Origin: Desulfobacterales bacterium
GTDB taxonomy: Bacteria > Desulfobacterota > Desulfobacteria > Desulfobacterales > Desulfosarcinaceae
DNA length: 64,000 nucleotides
Direction of reading: 5' to 3'
Assembly: GCA_016218685.1 (NCBI GenBank)
Contig: JACRDD010000005.1
Span: 170,790-234,789 of the forward strand
In this document: in pieces, positions 8,725-16,189 of the stretch
Layout of the letters: every line of letters starts with the position of its first letter
Numbering within the stretch: the first letter of the stretch is position 1
Position numbers and translations under genes: made by a program
The notes under the pieces: generated by a model
Seen by the model: the letters and a program-made list of their open reading frames with translations, nothing else
The model's database searches: none
Told to the model about the DNA's origin: nothing

Positions 8725-9555
8725 ATGTTCCCAATCGTCGCGCGCGAGGAGATGGCCCAAGGCACGGTGATCTTGAACGAAATCGAAGCACCCCTGATCG
8801 CCCGCAAGGCCAAACCCGGCCAATTCGTGATCCTTAAAGCCAACGAGGAAGGAGAGCGGATTCCCTTGACCATGGCGGAGACCGATCCGGCCAAGGGCAC
8901 CATCACCGTGATTTACATGGTCGTCGGCAAATCCACGGCATTATTCAAAGACCTTAAGGTGGGCGAGGGGTATCAGGATGTCATCGGCCCCCTGGGACGA
9001 CCCACCCATGTGGAAAAGGTCGGCACGGTGCTCTGCGTGGGCGGCGGCACGGGGGTAGCTGTCCTGCACCCCATCACCCGCGCCATGAAGGCTGCCGGCA
9101 ACCATGTGATCTGCGTCATCGGCGCCCGCAACAAGGGGCTGCTGATTCTCGAAGAAAAGATGAAGGCCGCCTCCAACGACTTGCGCGTCTGCACCGATGA
9201 CGGCTCTTACGGCCATCACGGTTTTGTCACCGATATCGTCAAAGAGGTGCTTGAAAAAACACCTGTCCAGCAGGTGGTCGCCATCGGACCGGTGCCCATG
9301 ATGAAGGCCGTCAGCGCCGTGACCAAAACCTACAACGTGCCCACCATGGTGAGTCTCAACCCCATCATGATCGACGGCACCGGCATGTGCGGCGGGTGCC
9401 GCGTGAGCGTGGGCGGCAAGACCAAATTTGCCTGCGTGGACGGCCCCGAGTTCGACGGCCACCAGGTCAACTTCGATGAGTTGACCAAGCGCCTGAGAGC
9501 CTACTGCACCGAAGAGAAGCAGTGCTACGAGGGTTACTGCCGGTTAAACGATTGA
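8725..9555 (+). CDS. nfnA: NfnA: FAD/[2Fe-2S] small subunit of NADH-dependent ferredoxin:NADP+ oxidoreductase
   Basis: 276 residues. An ATG at 8719 touches the AAGGAGG ribosome site (8712-8718), so the ATG at 8725, six bases after it, is the better start. The fold is ferredoxin-reductase-like: an FAD-binding barrel, a NAD-binding GGGTGVAVLHPI segment, and a C-terminal [2Fe-2S] motif (MCGGCRV ... FACVDGPEFDGH). With the next gene it forms NfnAB, which reversibly couples NADPH to NADH and reduced ferredoxin by flavin-based electron bifurcation, a cytoplasmic reaction common in anaerobes. Confidence 0.93.
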   Translation: MFPIVAREEMAQGTVILNEIEAPLIARKAKPGQFVILKANEEGERIPLTMAETDPAKGTITVIYMVVGKSTALFKDLKVGEGYQDVIGPLGRPTHVEKVGTVLCVGGGTGVAVLHPITRAMKAAGNHVICVIGARNKGLLILEEKMKAASNDLRVCTDDGSYGHHGFVTDIVKEVLEKTPVQQVVAIGPVPMMKAVSAVTKTYNVPTMVSLNPIMIDGTGMCGGCRVSVGGKTKFACVDGPEFDGHQVNFDELTKRLRAYCTEEKQCYEGYCRLND

Positions 9556-9586
9556 TGTGGACCTGACCGCGAAAGGAGGCACGAAG

Positions 9587-10999
9587 ATGACGGAAAAGAT
9601 GGAAAAACAGGATAAAAAGGGCCGCGTGCCCATGCCCGAGCAGGACCCCAACGTGCGCAAGCGCAATTTCCAGGAAGTACCCACCGGATACACCCCGGCC
9701 ATGGCCCAGGAAGAAGCGGCGCGCTGCGTGCAGTGCAAAAAGCCGGGCTGCGTGGAAGGCTGCCCGGTGAGCGTGGATATTCCCGGTTTCATCAATTTGG
9801 TCACGAAGGGCGATTTCACCGCCGCCATTCGGCATATCTGGTCCATGAACGCCCTGCCGGCGGTGTGCGGTCGGGTCTGCCCCCAGGAGATTCAGTGCGA
9901 AGGCAAATGCATTCTCAATAAAAAAGGCCTGCCGGTGGCCATCGGCAACCTGGAGCGCTTTTGCGCCGACTACGAGCGCGAGCACGGCACGGGCGCCCTG
10001 CCGCCCAAGGCGGCACCCACGGGCAAGCGCATTGCCGTGGTCGGCTCCGGACCGTCGGGCCTGACCGTGGCCGGCGATCTGATCCAGAAGGGTCACAGCG
10101 TCACCATCATGGAGGCCTTTCACAAACCCGGCGGTGTGCTGGTCTACGGCATTCCCGAGTTCCGTCTGCCCAAGGCCATCGTGGCCCAGGAGGTCAACTT
10201 CCTGGAACGGCTGGGGGCGGAAGTAAAATGCAATGCCGTGGTGGGCCGCACGGTTTCCCTGGACGAACTCTTCGAGGAGGGCTACGACGCCATTTATATC
10301 GGTGTGGGCGCCGGCCTGCCCAGTTTCATGAACATCCCCGGCGAAAACCTGATCGGCATCCTGTCGGCCAACGAGTACCTCACCCGGGCCAACCTGATGA
10401 AGGCCTACAAGTTCCCGGAAGTGGACACCCCCATTCCCCTGGGCAAGAACGTGGCCGTGCTGGGCGCCGGCAACGTGGCCATGGATTCGGCCCGCACGGC
10501 CATGCGCCTGGGCGCCGAGTCGGTGAAAATCGTCTACCGCCGCTCCCGGGACGAAATGCCGGCCAGGAAGGCGGAGATCCACCATGCCGAGGAAGAGGGC
10601 ATCGAAATGATGTTGCTGACCAATCCGGTGCGCTACCTGGGCGACGAGAGCGGCCGCCTGACCGGGATGCAGTGCCTGAAAATGGAGCTGGGCGAGCCGG
10701 ATGCCTCGGGCCGCCGCCGGCCGATTCCCATCAAGGGCTCCGAATTCGAAATTAAGACCGACCTGGTGATCGTGGCCGTGGGTTCGGGCGCCAACCCCTT
10801 GCTGACCCAATCCACCCCCGATCTGGCCTTGAACAAGTGGGGCTACATCCAGGCCGACCCGGAGACCGGCAAGACCTCCAAGCGCGGGGTGTGGGCCGGC
10901 GGCGACATCGTCACCGGCGCGGCCACCGTCATCCTGGCCATGGGCGCCGGCCGCGCGGCCGCCAACTCGATCCATAAATATCTGACCTGGGGGTGGTAG
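9587..10999 (+). CDS. nfnB: NfnB: FAD/[4Fe-4S] large subunit (GltD/GltA-like)
   Basis: 470 residues from the ATG at 9587, seven bases after GAAAGGAGG. An in-frame GTG at 9557 has no such site. The N-terminal cysteine domain (RCVQCKKPGCVEGCP, CGRVCPQEIQCEGKC) binds two [4Fe-4S] clusters. Two dinucleotide-binding motifs follow: VVGSGPSGLTVAGDL for FAD and VLGAGNVAMDSARTA for NADPH. The C-terminal AGGDIVTGAATVILAMGAG is typical of the GltD/NfnB family. It bifurcates electrons with the adjacent NfnA. A strong hairpin terminator follows 46 bases after the stop. Confidence 0.94.
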   Translation: MTEKMEKQDKKGRVPMPEQDPNVRKRNFQEVPTGYTPAMAQEEAARCVQCKKPGCVEGCPVSVDIPGFINLVTKGDFTAAIRHIWSMNALPAVCGRVCPQEIQCEGKCILNKKGLPVAIGNLERFCADYEREHGTGALPPKAAPTGKRIAVVGSGPSGLTVAGDLIQKGHSVTIMEAFHKPGGVLVYGIPEFRLPKAIVAQEVNFLERLGAEVKCNAVVGRTVSLDELFEEGYDAIYIGVGAGLPSFMNIPGENLIGILSANEYLTRANLMKAYKFPEVDTPIPLGKNVAVLGAGNVAMDSARTAMRLGAESVKIVYRRSRDEMPARKAEIHHAEEEGIEMMLLTNPVRYLGDESGRLTGMQCLKMELGEPDASGRRRPIPIKGSEFEIKTDLVIVAVGSGANPLLTQSTPDLALNKWGYIQADPETGKTSKRGVWAGGDIVTGAATVILAMGAGRAAANSIHKYLTWGW

Positions 11000-11045
11000 C
11001 CCCTCGGCACTTGAAAAGATCTTGCAGCCTGACTTGGTAACCAAG

Positions 11046-11084
11046 AATCGGGGTCGATCCCAGCATCGACCCCGATTTGGTTTC
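11046..11084 (+). terminator. Terminator hairpin after nfnAB
   Basis: A perfect 13-base-pair stem (AATCGGGGTCGAT, 11046-11058, with its complement at 11065-11077) around a six-base loop. A short T-rich stretch follows (TGGTTT). It lies just after nfnB and fits transcription termination of the nfn operon, though the T-tract is weak. Confidence 0.7.
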
Positions 11085-11144
11085 AGTGAAGCCCGCCACA
11101 ATCCATTACCAAAACATTAATTATAAAAAAGTAATGGGCCTATA

Positions 11145-11172
11145 TTGACATATGGCCTCGTAATCATATCTT
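11145..11172 (+). promoter_or_regulatory. Candidate sigma-70-type promoter for the Hsp20 gene
   Basis: TTGACA at 11145-11150 and TATCTT at 11167-11172, with a 16-base spacer, in AT-rich DNA about 70 bases before the hsp20 start. I see no sigma-32-type CCCCAT box. Inferred from motif match only. Confidence 0.5.
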
Positions 11173-11239
11173 CTGCTCAAATCGCAACGGTTGCCGCAAG
11201 GCATCAAACCCATAAGCCAAACACGCAGGAGGTAAGATT

Positions 11240-11683
11240 ATGGAACTGATTCGTTGGAATCCCATGAAGAGTTTGTTTAATGCCCCCAGCCGCTTCGACA
11301 CCCTTTTCGACAGCTTCTTCTTCCCCACCCGGGCCGATTCCGGGCAAGAGGGGATTTGGAGTTGGAACCCGGTGGTGGATGTCTTTGAGAACGACAACGC
11401 CATCGTGGTCAAGGCCGAACTGCCGGGGGTGGACAAGGAAAACATCAGCGTGGATGTGGAGGGCCGCATCCTGACCCTCAAGGGCGAACGCAAAACCGAG
11501 AACGAGGCCAAGGAAGAGAATTACTACCGCCGGGAACGCACCTACGGACGCTTCGAACGCTCCTTTACCCTGCCGGCCGAAGTCGAGCCAGACAGCATCA
11601 AGGCCGAGTACAAGGACGGCGTGCTGAAGATCGAGGTGCCCAAGCCCGAGGAGAAGAAAGCCAAACAGATCACGGTTCACTAA
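11240..11683 (+). CDS. Hsp20/alpha-crystallin small heat-shock protein
   Basis: 147 residues, usual for bacterial Hsp20. The alpha-crystallin domain occupies about residues 40-140, with the marker PGVDKENISVDVEGRILTL and a C-terminal strand YKDGVLKIEVPKPE. A clear AGGAGG lies 8 bases before the ATG. It is an ATP-independent holdase that prevents aggregation. It stands alone between the nfn terminator and a convergent Fe-S protein gene. Confidence 0.95.
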   Translation: MELIRWNPMKSLFNAPSRFDTLFDSFFFPTRADSGQEGIWSWNPVVDVFENDNAIVVKAELPGVDKENISVDVEGRILTLKGERKTENEAKEENYYRRERTYGRFERSFTLPAEVEPDSIKAEYKDGVLKIEVPKPEEKKAKQITVH

Positions 11684-11703
11684 TTAGGAAATGGCACGTC
11701 AGT

Positions 11704-11731
11704 GGCCGACCCGGGCGAAACCGGGCCGGCC
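11704..11731. terminator. GC-rich hairpin between convergent genes
   Basis: GGCCG-A-CCCGG, loop GCGAAA, CCGGG-C-CGGCC: ten pairs with one A/C mismatch. It lies in the 57-base gap between hsp20 and the convergent Fe-S gene. No T-tract is present, so a bidirectional terminator role is only a guess. Confidence 0.4.
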
Positions 11732-11740
11732 GCGGCATAT

Positions 11741-12802
11741 TTACGCCCGCATTTTTCCGCGCAGCTGGAACCACTCTTTTTCCGTTTTGGGCGGCGTGCG
11801 AATCTCTGTTTGAGGCTTGCGGATCAATTGAATGGCCTCCGAGGGGCAGGTCGGTATGCACAAGCCGCAGCCGATACATTTTTCCTGCTTGATGACGAAG
11901 GCCTCTTCGCCCTGTTCGATGGCTCCGATTTGACAGCGCTCATCGGCGCAGACACCGCAGCTCACACAGGACGCAGGGTCGATCCGGGCGTAGTAGGCCG
12001 AGTTGACCGCCTCGGATATGCCCAGATCATTGATGGAGCGCAACACCCCGCAGCAACAGCCGCAGCAGTTGCATATGAAGTAGTGCCCCTCGGTCACGTT
12101 GCTCGTCAAGTGCACCAGCCCCGCCTCTTCCGACAGGCGCAATACCTCGTAAGCCTCCGCCTTGGTAATGGCCTTGGGTATCAGGGGGTGGTTGTCGAAA
12201 ACCCCCGGCACCGGCGCGATTCCTAGGCACACCTCCAGCGGCTTGTCGCAACCTTTGTCCAGCAACTTCTTCTCTTTCTTGCAGATGCAGGGGCTCAAGC
12301 CGAAGGAGAGCCCTTTTTCGATAAGCTCTGATACCTTTTCGTAGGGCATGGCCTCCTGGTGTGCCTCGATCTTTTTTTCAACGGGAACCACCTGCATCAG
12401 TTGTGGCTTATTCTGGAAAAACTGCTTTCCGAAAACCGGCATGTATGCCTCACACAACTCGGCCATCTCCCGGTCCAGGCGCTTTAACTGAAACTCGTAG
12501 ACGCCGAACACCCAGGGCAGGGCGCGGTAGACCTGGGTGGTGCCGAAATCGATGCCGAAGAGCTGCCCGTGGTGCCACATGCCCCTCAGCCTATCGCCGA
12601 GACCTTCCAGGGGCCGGCCGGTACGCTCGGCCACCTGCTCGGGCGTTTCGAACTTAAGCTTCAGGTCGCAGAACAGATCCGCCTCTTCCGGGGTGAAGAT
12701 CTTTTCCAGCAATCTGAGTTCCACGCCGCTTTCCGTGGACGGAAAACCGTTGGGCATGGCGTCGAGCGCCTGAGCCAGCTTGTGATAAACGGGGGCGGCC
12801 AT
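11741..12802 (-). CDS. Cytoplasmic 4Fe-4S ferredoxin-domain protein, TetR-linked
   Basis: 353 residues, with AAGGAGATG upstream of the ATG at 12802. The first 160 residues look helical with a winged-helix-like stretch (FETPEQVAERTG). There is then a CICKKEKKLLDKGC segment, an unusual cysteine cluster (ICNCCGCCCG), and at the C-terminus two ferredoxin motifs (CVSCGVCADERC and CIGCGLCIPTCP). No export signal is seen. It is 69 bases downstream of the TetR gene on the same strand, so it is probably the target of that regulator. I know similar proteins from anaerobes only as uncharacterised 4Fe-4S proteins, so the partner and reaction are unknown. Confidence 0.82.
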   Translation of the reverse strand: MAAPVYHKLAQALDAMPNGFPSTESGVELRLLEKIFTPEEADLFCDLKLKFETPEQVAERTGRPLEGLGDRLRGMWHHGQLFGIDFGTTQVYRALPWVFGVYEFQLKRLDREMAELCEAYMPVFGKQFFQNKPQLMQVVPVEKKIEAHQEAMPYEKVSELIEKGLSFGLSPCICKKEKKLLDKGCDKPLEVCLGIAPVPGVFDNHPLIPKAITKAEAYEVLRLSEEAGLVHLTSNVTEGHYFICNCCGCCCGVLRSINDLGISEAVNSAYYARIDPASCVSCGVCADERCQIGAIEQGEEAFVIKQEKCIGCGLCIPTCPSEAIQLIRKPQTEIRTPPKTEKEWFQLRGKMRA

Positions 12803-12871
12803 CTTTCATCTCCTTAATTTTATTGATTATCCCTGATTGGCTCGCAAAAAGTCGCGGATCGGACGGCGTCG

Positions 12872-13501
12872 TCATCCCTGATTCCCAGGGCCAAAGCCGA
12901 AGTAAAGACTATCGACCACCCCCTCCATCATGGCCGGTAGGGCCTGACCAAAGGCGCGCTCATGGACCAGCCCATCGATCACCAGCATGGCGAAACCGTG
13001 AACCATGGACCAGGCTGAAAGGGCCTTGGCCATGGGATCGCCCCCATGCACGGTGCCCTTGGCCTGGCAGGCCGTGATGGCATCCACAAGCGTCTGAAAC
13101 GAGGCACTGGACGATACCTTCAGCGCCTCCGGGGTGGATTTCTGATCCTGCCATGGCCCGAACATCACCCGGTAGTGGGCCGGATGGGCCAGGGCGAATT
13201 CGATGTACCCAATCCCGCAATATTTGAGCCGCATCAGCGGATCTTTGGGAAAGGCCGCCATGCGTCGGCGCATCTGGGCCACCATCAGGTCGAAGCCTTG
13301 GCGGGCCAGTTCGGCCATCAAGGCGCTTTTGTCCGCAAAGTGGCGATAGGGCGCGGCATGACTGACGCCGGCCCGGGACGCCACTTCGCGGATGGTCAGG
13401 GCCCCGGCGCCTTTTTCCATGATCAGGGCCAGGGCGGCCTCGATGAGAGCCGCGCTCAAGTTGCCGTGGTGATAGGTCTCGGGTTTTACCGGGAGGGGCA
13501 T
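12872..13501 (-). CDS. TetR/AcrR-family transcriptional regulator
   Basis: 209 residues. The N-terminal helix-turn-helix is clear: ALTIREVASRAGVSHAAPYRHFADKSALMAELA. The C-terminal ligand domain resembles the TetR group with a WHG-type domain (YIEFALAHPAHYRVMFG). Two inverted repeats just upstream (13513-13531 and 13545-13563) are the obvious operators, so it is probably autoregulated and controls the Fe-S gene that follows. The ligand is unknown. Confidence 0.93.
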   Translation of the reverse strand: MPLPVKPETYHHGNLSAALIEAALALIMEKGAGALTIREVASRAGVSHAAPYRHFADKSALMAELARQGFDLMVAQMRRRMAAFPKDPLMRLKYCGIGYIEFALAHPAHYRVMFGPWQDQKSTPEALKVSSSASFQTLVDAITACQAKGTVHGGDPMAKALSAWSMVHGFAMLVIDGLVHERAFGQALPAMMEGVVDSLYFGFGPGNQG

Positions 13502-13512
13502 ACAGAATCCTC

Positions 13513-13563
13513 ATGTTGACAGTGTTAACATAACTATCAACCGAATGTTGACGCTGTCAACAT
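13513..13563 (-). promoter_or_regulatory. Two TetR operators in tandem
   Basis: ATGTTGAC-GCT-GTCAACAT (13545-13563) is a perfect 8+3+8 palindrome. ATGTTGAC-AGT-GTTAACAT (13513-13531) is the same with one mismatch. Their centres are 32 bases apart, three helical turns, so two dimers could bind on the same DNA face. They lie 12-62 bases upstream of the tetR start codon. Confidence 0.85.
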
Positions 13564-13606
13564 GGAATTTGGGTGGCCGTTGCCCCGCGCAAACAAGGCC
13601 CGCCGA

Positions 13607-14929
13607 TCAAGGGAGCACGGGTTGTTGGGCTTGCAGGCCCGGGCCGAGGGTCACCGGAAAGGGCGGCGCCTGGGTCAGGGCCTTAAAGGCATCGGGCAGA
13701 CGGGCGAAGTTGGCTCTGAAGGCTTGACGAAGCTGGTCCAGCTCGTCCGGCGGGTGCAGGCGCCGGCCGGCCTGCATCACCGGTTGCAGCAAGGGGATTG
13801 CCCCGGGAACCTGTTCGCGGCGCGCGGCGATTACATCCTCCTGGTAGCGCCCCTCCGGGTCCAAATGGCGGTACACCTGTTTTTCACCGGCCAGGGTGGC
13901 TTTGCCGGGGGAGTGTTTGCACACCGGCCGGCCATCAAAGCATACCATTTTATAGACCATGTCCAGAAAGGGGGCATCGGCCGAAACACCGATTTTGGTT
14001 CCAACCCCGAAGGCGTCGATGGGGGCCTCCTGCGCCATAATCGCCGCCAGACCGTGCTCGTCCAGTCCGCCGCTGGCCAGGATCTTCACCCCCTCAAAAC
14101 CTCCCTGATCCAGGATGGCGCGCACCTGGCGGCTCAAGTCGATGAGGTCTCCGCTGTCCAGCCGGACCGCCTGCAAGGCCTCGCCGCGCTGCCGCATCTC
14201 CCCGGCCACCTGGACCGCATGCCGGGCACCCTGGAGGGTGTCGTAGGTGTCGATGAGCAGCGTGGTGCGTTGGGGAAAGCTGCGCGCGTAGGCCCGGAAA
14301 GCATCGATCTCGCGGGCGAAGGCCAAGACAAAAGAGTGGGCCATGGTACCGGAAAGGGGGATGCCGAACTCTTTTCCGGCCAGCACATTGCTGGTGGTAT
14401 CGAAGCCGGCCAGGTAACAGGCGCGGGCCGCAATCAGTCCGGCATCGGCCCCCTGGTCCCGGCGCAACGAAAAGTCCATCAGGCCGCGCCCGCGCGCCGC
14501 GTGCACGCATCGCGCCGCCTTGGTGGCGATCAGCGAGGAGAAGCCCGCGGCGTTGATCAGGTACGTTTCCAGCAGTTGGGCCTGGATCAGCGGCGCGCTC
14601 ACTTCGATGATGGGTTCGTCGGCGAAGAAAAGGGAGCCCTCGGGCATGGCCCAGACATCGCCCTGAAAGCGCAGATCGGCCAAATGCCGCAGAAAATCTT
14701 CGGTGAAAAGCCTGGTCCGGCGCAGATAATCGATCTCCTGGGAGGCGAACCGGAACTTTTCTAAAAAGGTCAGGATCGCTTCCAGGCCGGAGAACACGAA
14801 AAACCCTCTGAGCGGATGGCGGCGCGCATAGAGCGAAAAAGTGGCCGGCGCCTGGATACCTTCCTTGAAGTAGGCAGCCGCCATGGTCAATTCATAAAGG
14901 TCGGTCAATAAAGGACTGGTGGTTGTCAT
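13607..14929 (-). CDS. pncB: Nicotinate phosphoribosyltransferase
   Basis: 440 residues from the ATG at 14929 (MTTTSPLLTDLYELTMAAAY), with AAGGAGCCC upstream. It salvages nicotinate to nicotinate mononucleotide for NAD synthesis. Family landmarks are LTDLYELTMA near the N-terminus, DFSLRRDQGADAG around the active-site region, VRLDSGDL, ILASGGLDE and FGVGTKIGVSADAP in the phosphate-binding part. The length matches the bacterial family. It is a single gene on the minus strand. Confidence 0.95.
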   Translation of the reverse strand: MTTTSPLLTDLYELTMAAAYFKEGIQAPATFSLYARRHPLRGFFVFSGLEAILTFLEKFRFASQEIDYLRRTRLFTEDFLRHLADLRFQGDVWAMPEGSLFFADEPIIEVSAPLIQAQLLETYLINAAGFSSLIATKAARCVHAARGRGLMDFSLRRDQGADAGLIAARACYLAGFDTTSNVLAGKEFGIPLSGTMAHSFVLAFAREIDAFRAYARSFPQRTTLLIDTYDTLQGARHAVQVAGEMRQRGEALQAVRLDSGDLIDLSRQVRAILDQGGFEGVKILASGGLDEHGLAAIMAQEAPIDAFGVGTKIGVSADAPFLDMVYKMVCFDGRPVCKHSPGKATLAGEKQVYRHLDPEGRYQEDVIAARREQVPGAIPLLQPVMQAGRRLHPPDELDQLRQAFRANFARLPDAFKALTQAPPFPVTLGPGLQAQQPVLP

Positions 14930-15031
14930 CGGCTTGGGGCTCCTTGCGCGCCATTCAGGGTGACAACATAATACCAACAACAACCGGGAAAAAGAAAGGT
15001 GCCCCTTTCAGCCCAGGCGAAATCCAATTAA

Positions 15032-15054
15032 AAACTTGAATTTTAAACAAGTTT
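15032..15054. repeat. Short inverted repeat upstream of the GAF-ANTAR gene
   Basis: AAACTTG (15032-15038), nine AT-rich bases, CAAGTTT (15048-15054). It sits in the 175-base gap between pncB and the GAF-ANTAR gene and could be an operator. Only seven pairs, so low confidence. Confidence 0.3.
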
Positions 15055-15104
15055 AAGGCTAATAGACAAAAAAGCCCCTGAGCGTTGTCCAGCGGTATAG
15101 GAAA

Positions 15105-15824
15105 ATGTACAAAATCGAACCCAAAACCTACGACGATTACATCCGGGCCATCACCGACATCAGCCAGGCGATCACCTCCGATCTTTACCTGGAAGAGTTG
15201 CTCAAGCTGATCGTCATGGTCACGGCCAAGGTGACCGGCGTGGCGATCTGCTCGCTCTGGCTCATCGACGAAACGGCCAACCCGCCCAAAATCCGCTTGA
15301 AAGCCACCCAAGCCATTGCCCCGGAATATGTCAAGGATCGCAGCCTGAATCTCGATGAAGGGGTGGTGGGTTTCGTCGTCTCCAACAAGCGCCCGCTGAC
15401 CATCAAGAACGTGCTGCGCAACCGGCGCTTCAAGGAAAAGGAGATGGCCCGCAAGCTGGGTCTGGTCTCCATGGTGGGCGTGCCCCTGCGCCTCAAGGAC
15501 GACAAGGTCATCGGCGTGCTCAATTGCTTTACCAGCACGCCCCACGACTTTTCCGAAACCGAGGTCAACCTGCTCACGGCCGTGGCCAATCAGGCCGCGG
15601 TGGCCATTCTCAACACCGAGTTGATGGTCAAGACCCGGGTGATTCAGGAAGAGTTGGAGACTCGCAAGCTGGTGGAGCGCGCCAAGGAAATCTTGATGCA
15701 GCGCATGCGTCTGAACGGCGAAGGGGCCTATCGCTGGCTGCAAAAGCAGAGCATGGATTCGCGCAAGTCCATGCGCCAGGTGGCCGAAGCGGTGCTGCTC
15801 TCCCAGGAGATGGATTTAAAATAG
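15105..15824 (+). CDS. GAF-ANTAR RNA-binding antitermination regulator
   Basis: 239 residues. Residues about 20-170 form a GAF sensor domain (VTGVAICSLWLIDE, LDEGVVGFVVSNKRPLTI, VPLRLKDDKVIGVLNCF, VANQAAVAILNTEL). The last 55 residues are an ANTAR domain, a three-helix RNA binder: RKLVERAKEILMQRMRLNGEGAYRWLQ, then SRKSMRQVAEAVL. ANTAR proteins bind twin hexaloop hairpins in nascent RNA and prevent termination. A matching twin-hairpin leader lies directly downstream, before the glutamate synthase gene. The signal sensed by the GAF domain (nitrogen status or another small ligand) is unknown. The ribosome site (TAGGAAA) is weak. Confidence 0.92.
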   Translation: MYKIEPKTYDDYIRAITDISQAITSDLYLEELLKLIVMVTAKVTGVAICSLWLIDETANPPKIRLKATQAIAPEYVKDRSLNLDEGVVGFVVSNKRPLTIKNVLRNRRFKEKEMARKLGLVSMVGVPLRLKDDKVIGVLNCFTSTPHDFSETEVNLLTAVANQAAVAILNTELMVKTRVIQEELETRKLVERAKEILMQRMRLNGEGAYRWLQKQSMDSRKSMRQVAEAVLLSQEMDLK

Positions 15825-15914
15825 CCATACCGAATGCACCCAAATTAAGTCTTACCGATCCCCCCTTCACTTATCTCCTAAATTTATGAAAACCACCCCT
15901 TATGGTCTTTGTTG

Positions 15915-15943
15915 TTGACTTGAAAATTCAGTTCCACTAAATT
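15915..15943 (+). promoter_or_regulatory. Promoter for the glutamate synthase leader
   Basis: TTGACT (15915-15920) and TAAATT (15938-15943) with an ideal 17-base spacer, about 60 bases before the first ANTAR hairpin. This would start an RNA near 15950 and give a leader of about 240 bases. Confidence 0.6.
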
Positions 15944-16008
15944 GAGGCCTGCATTTGTAAGTGGCTCGTCAACGACGACCGGCCGATTTCGCTTAAAGCG
16001 TCATCTCC

Positions 16009-16062
16009 GCCGCCCAGGGTTGTGCGGCAAAAAAATCATCTGCATGGACAAAGGCGTCTATG
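16009..16062 (+). promoter_or_regulatory. ANTAR-target twin-hexaloop leader RNA
   Basis: Hairpin P1 (16009-16028): GCCGCCC, loop AGGGTT, GTGCGGC, with one C/U mismatch. Hairpin P2 (16043-16062): CATGGAC, loop AAAGGC, GTCTATG, seven pairs including one G-U. Both loops are six bases with A at position 1 and G at position 4, the rule for ANTAR RNA targets. A 14-base linker separates them. P2 shares 16050-16059 with the 5' arm of the terminator that follows, so P2 and the terminator cannot form together. This predicts that the adjacent GAF-ANTAR protein stabilises P2 and lets transcription reach the glutamate synthase gene. Confidence 0.85.
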
Positions 16063-16093
16063 GCCCCCGCAAGAGCAGGGCAGACGCCTTTTT
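16050..16093 (+). terminator. Regulated intrinsic terminator (attenuator) before glutamate synthase
   Basis: A perfect ten-base-pair stem: AAAGGCGTCT (16050-16059) with AGACGCCTTT (16082-16091), ending in five T (16089-16093). The 22-base loop contains a small GCCC/GGGC inner stem. Its 5' arm overlaps loop and 3' arm of ANTAR hairpin P2. It lies 97 bases before the start codon, so it acts on the leader and not on the upstream gene alone. Confidence 0.85.
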
Positions 16094-16189
16094 GCGTCTT
16101 AATTGCGGTAACCGCCCTCGCGGCGCCAAGCGGCATTGGGCTCAGGACCGTTTCGATTTTGAATCGCCACGAAAAAAGGAGAAAAAGTT

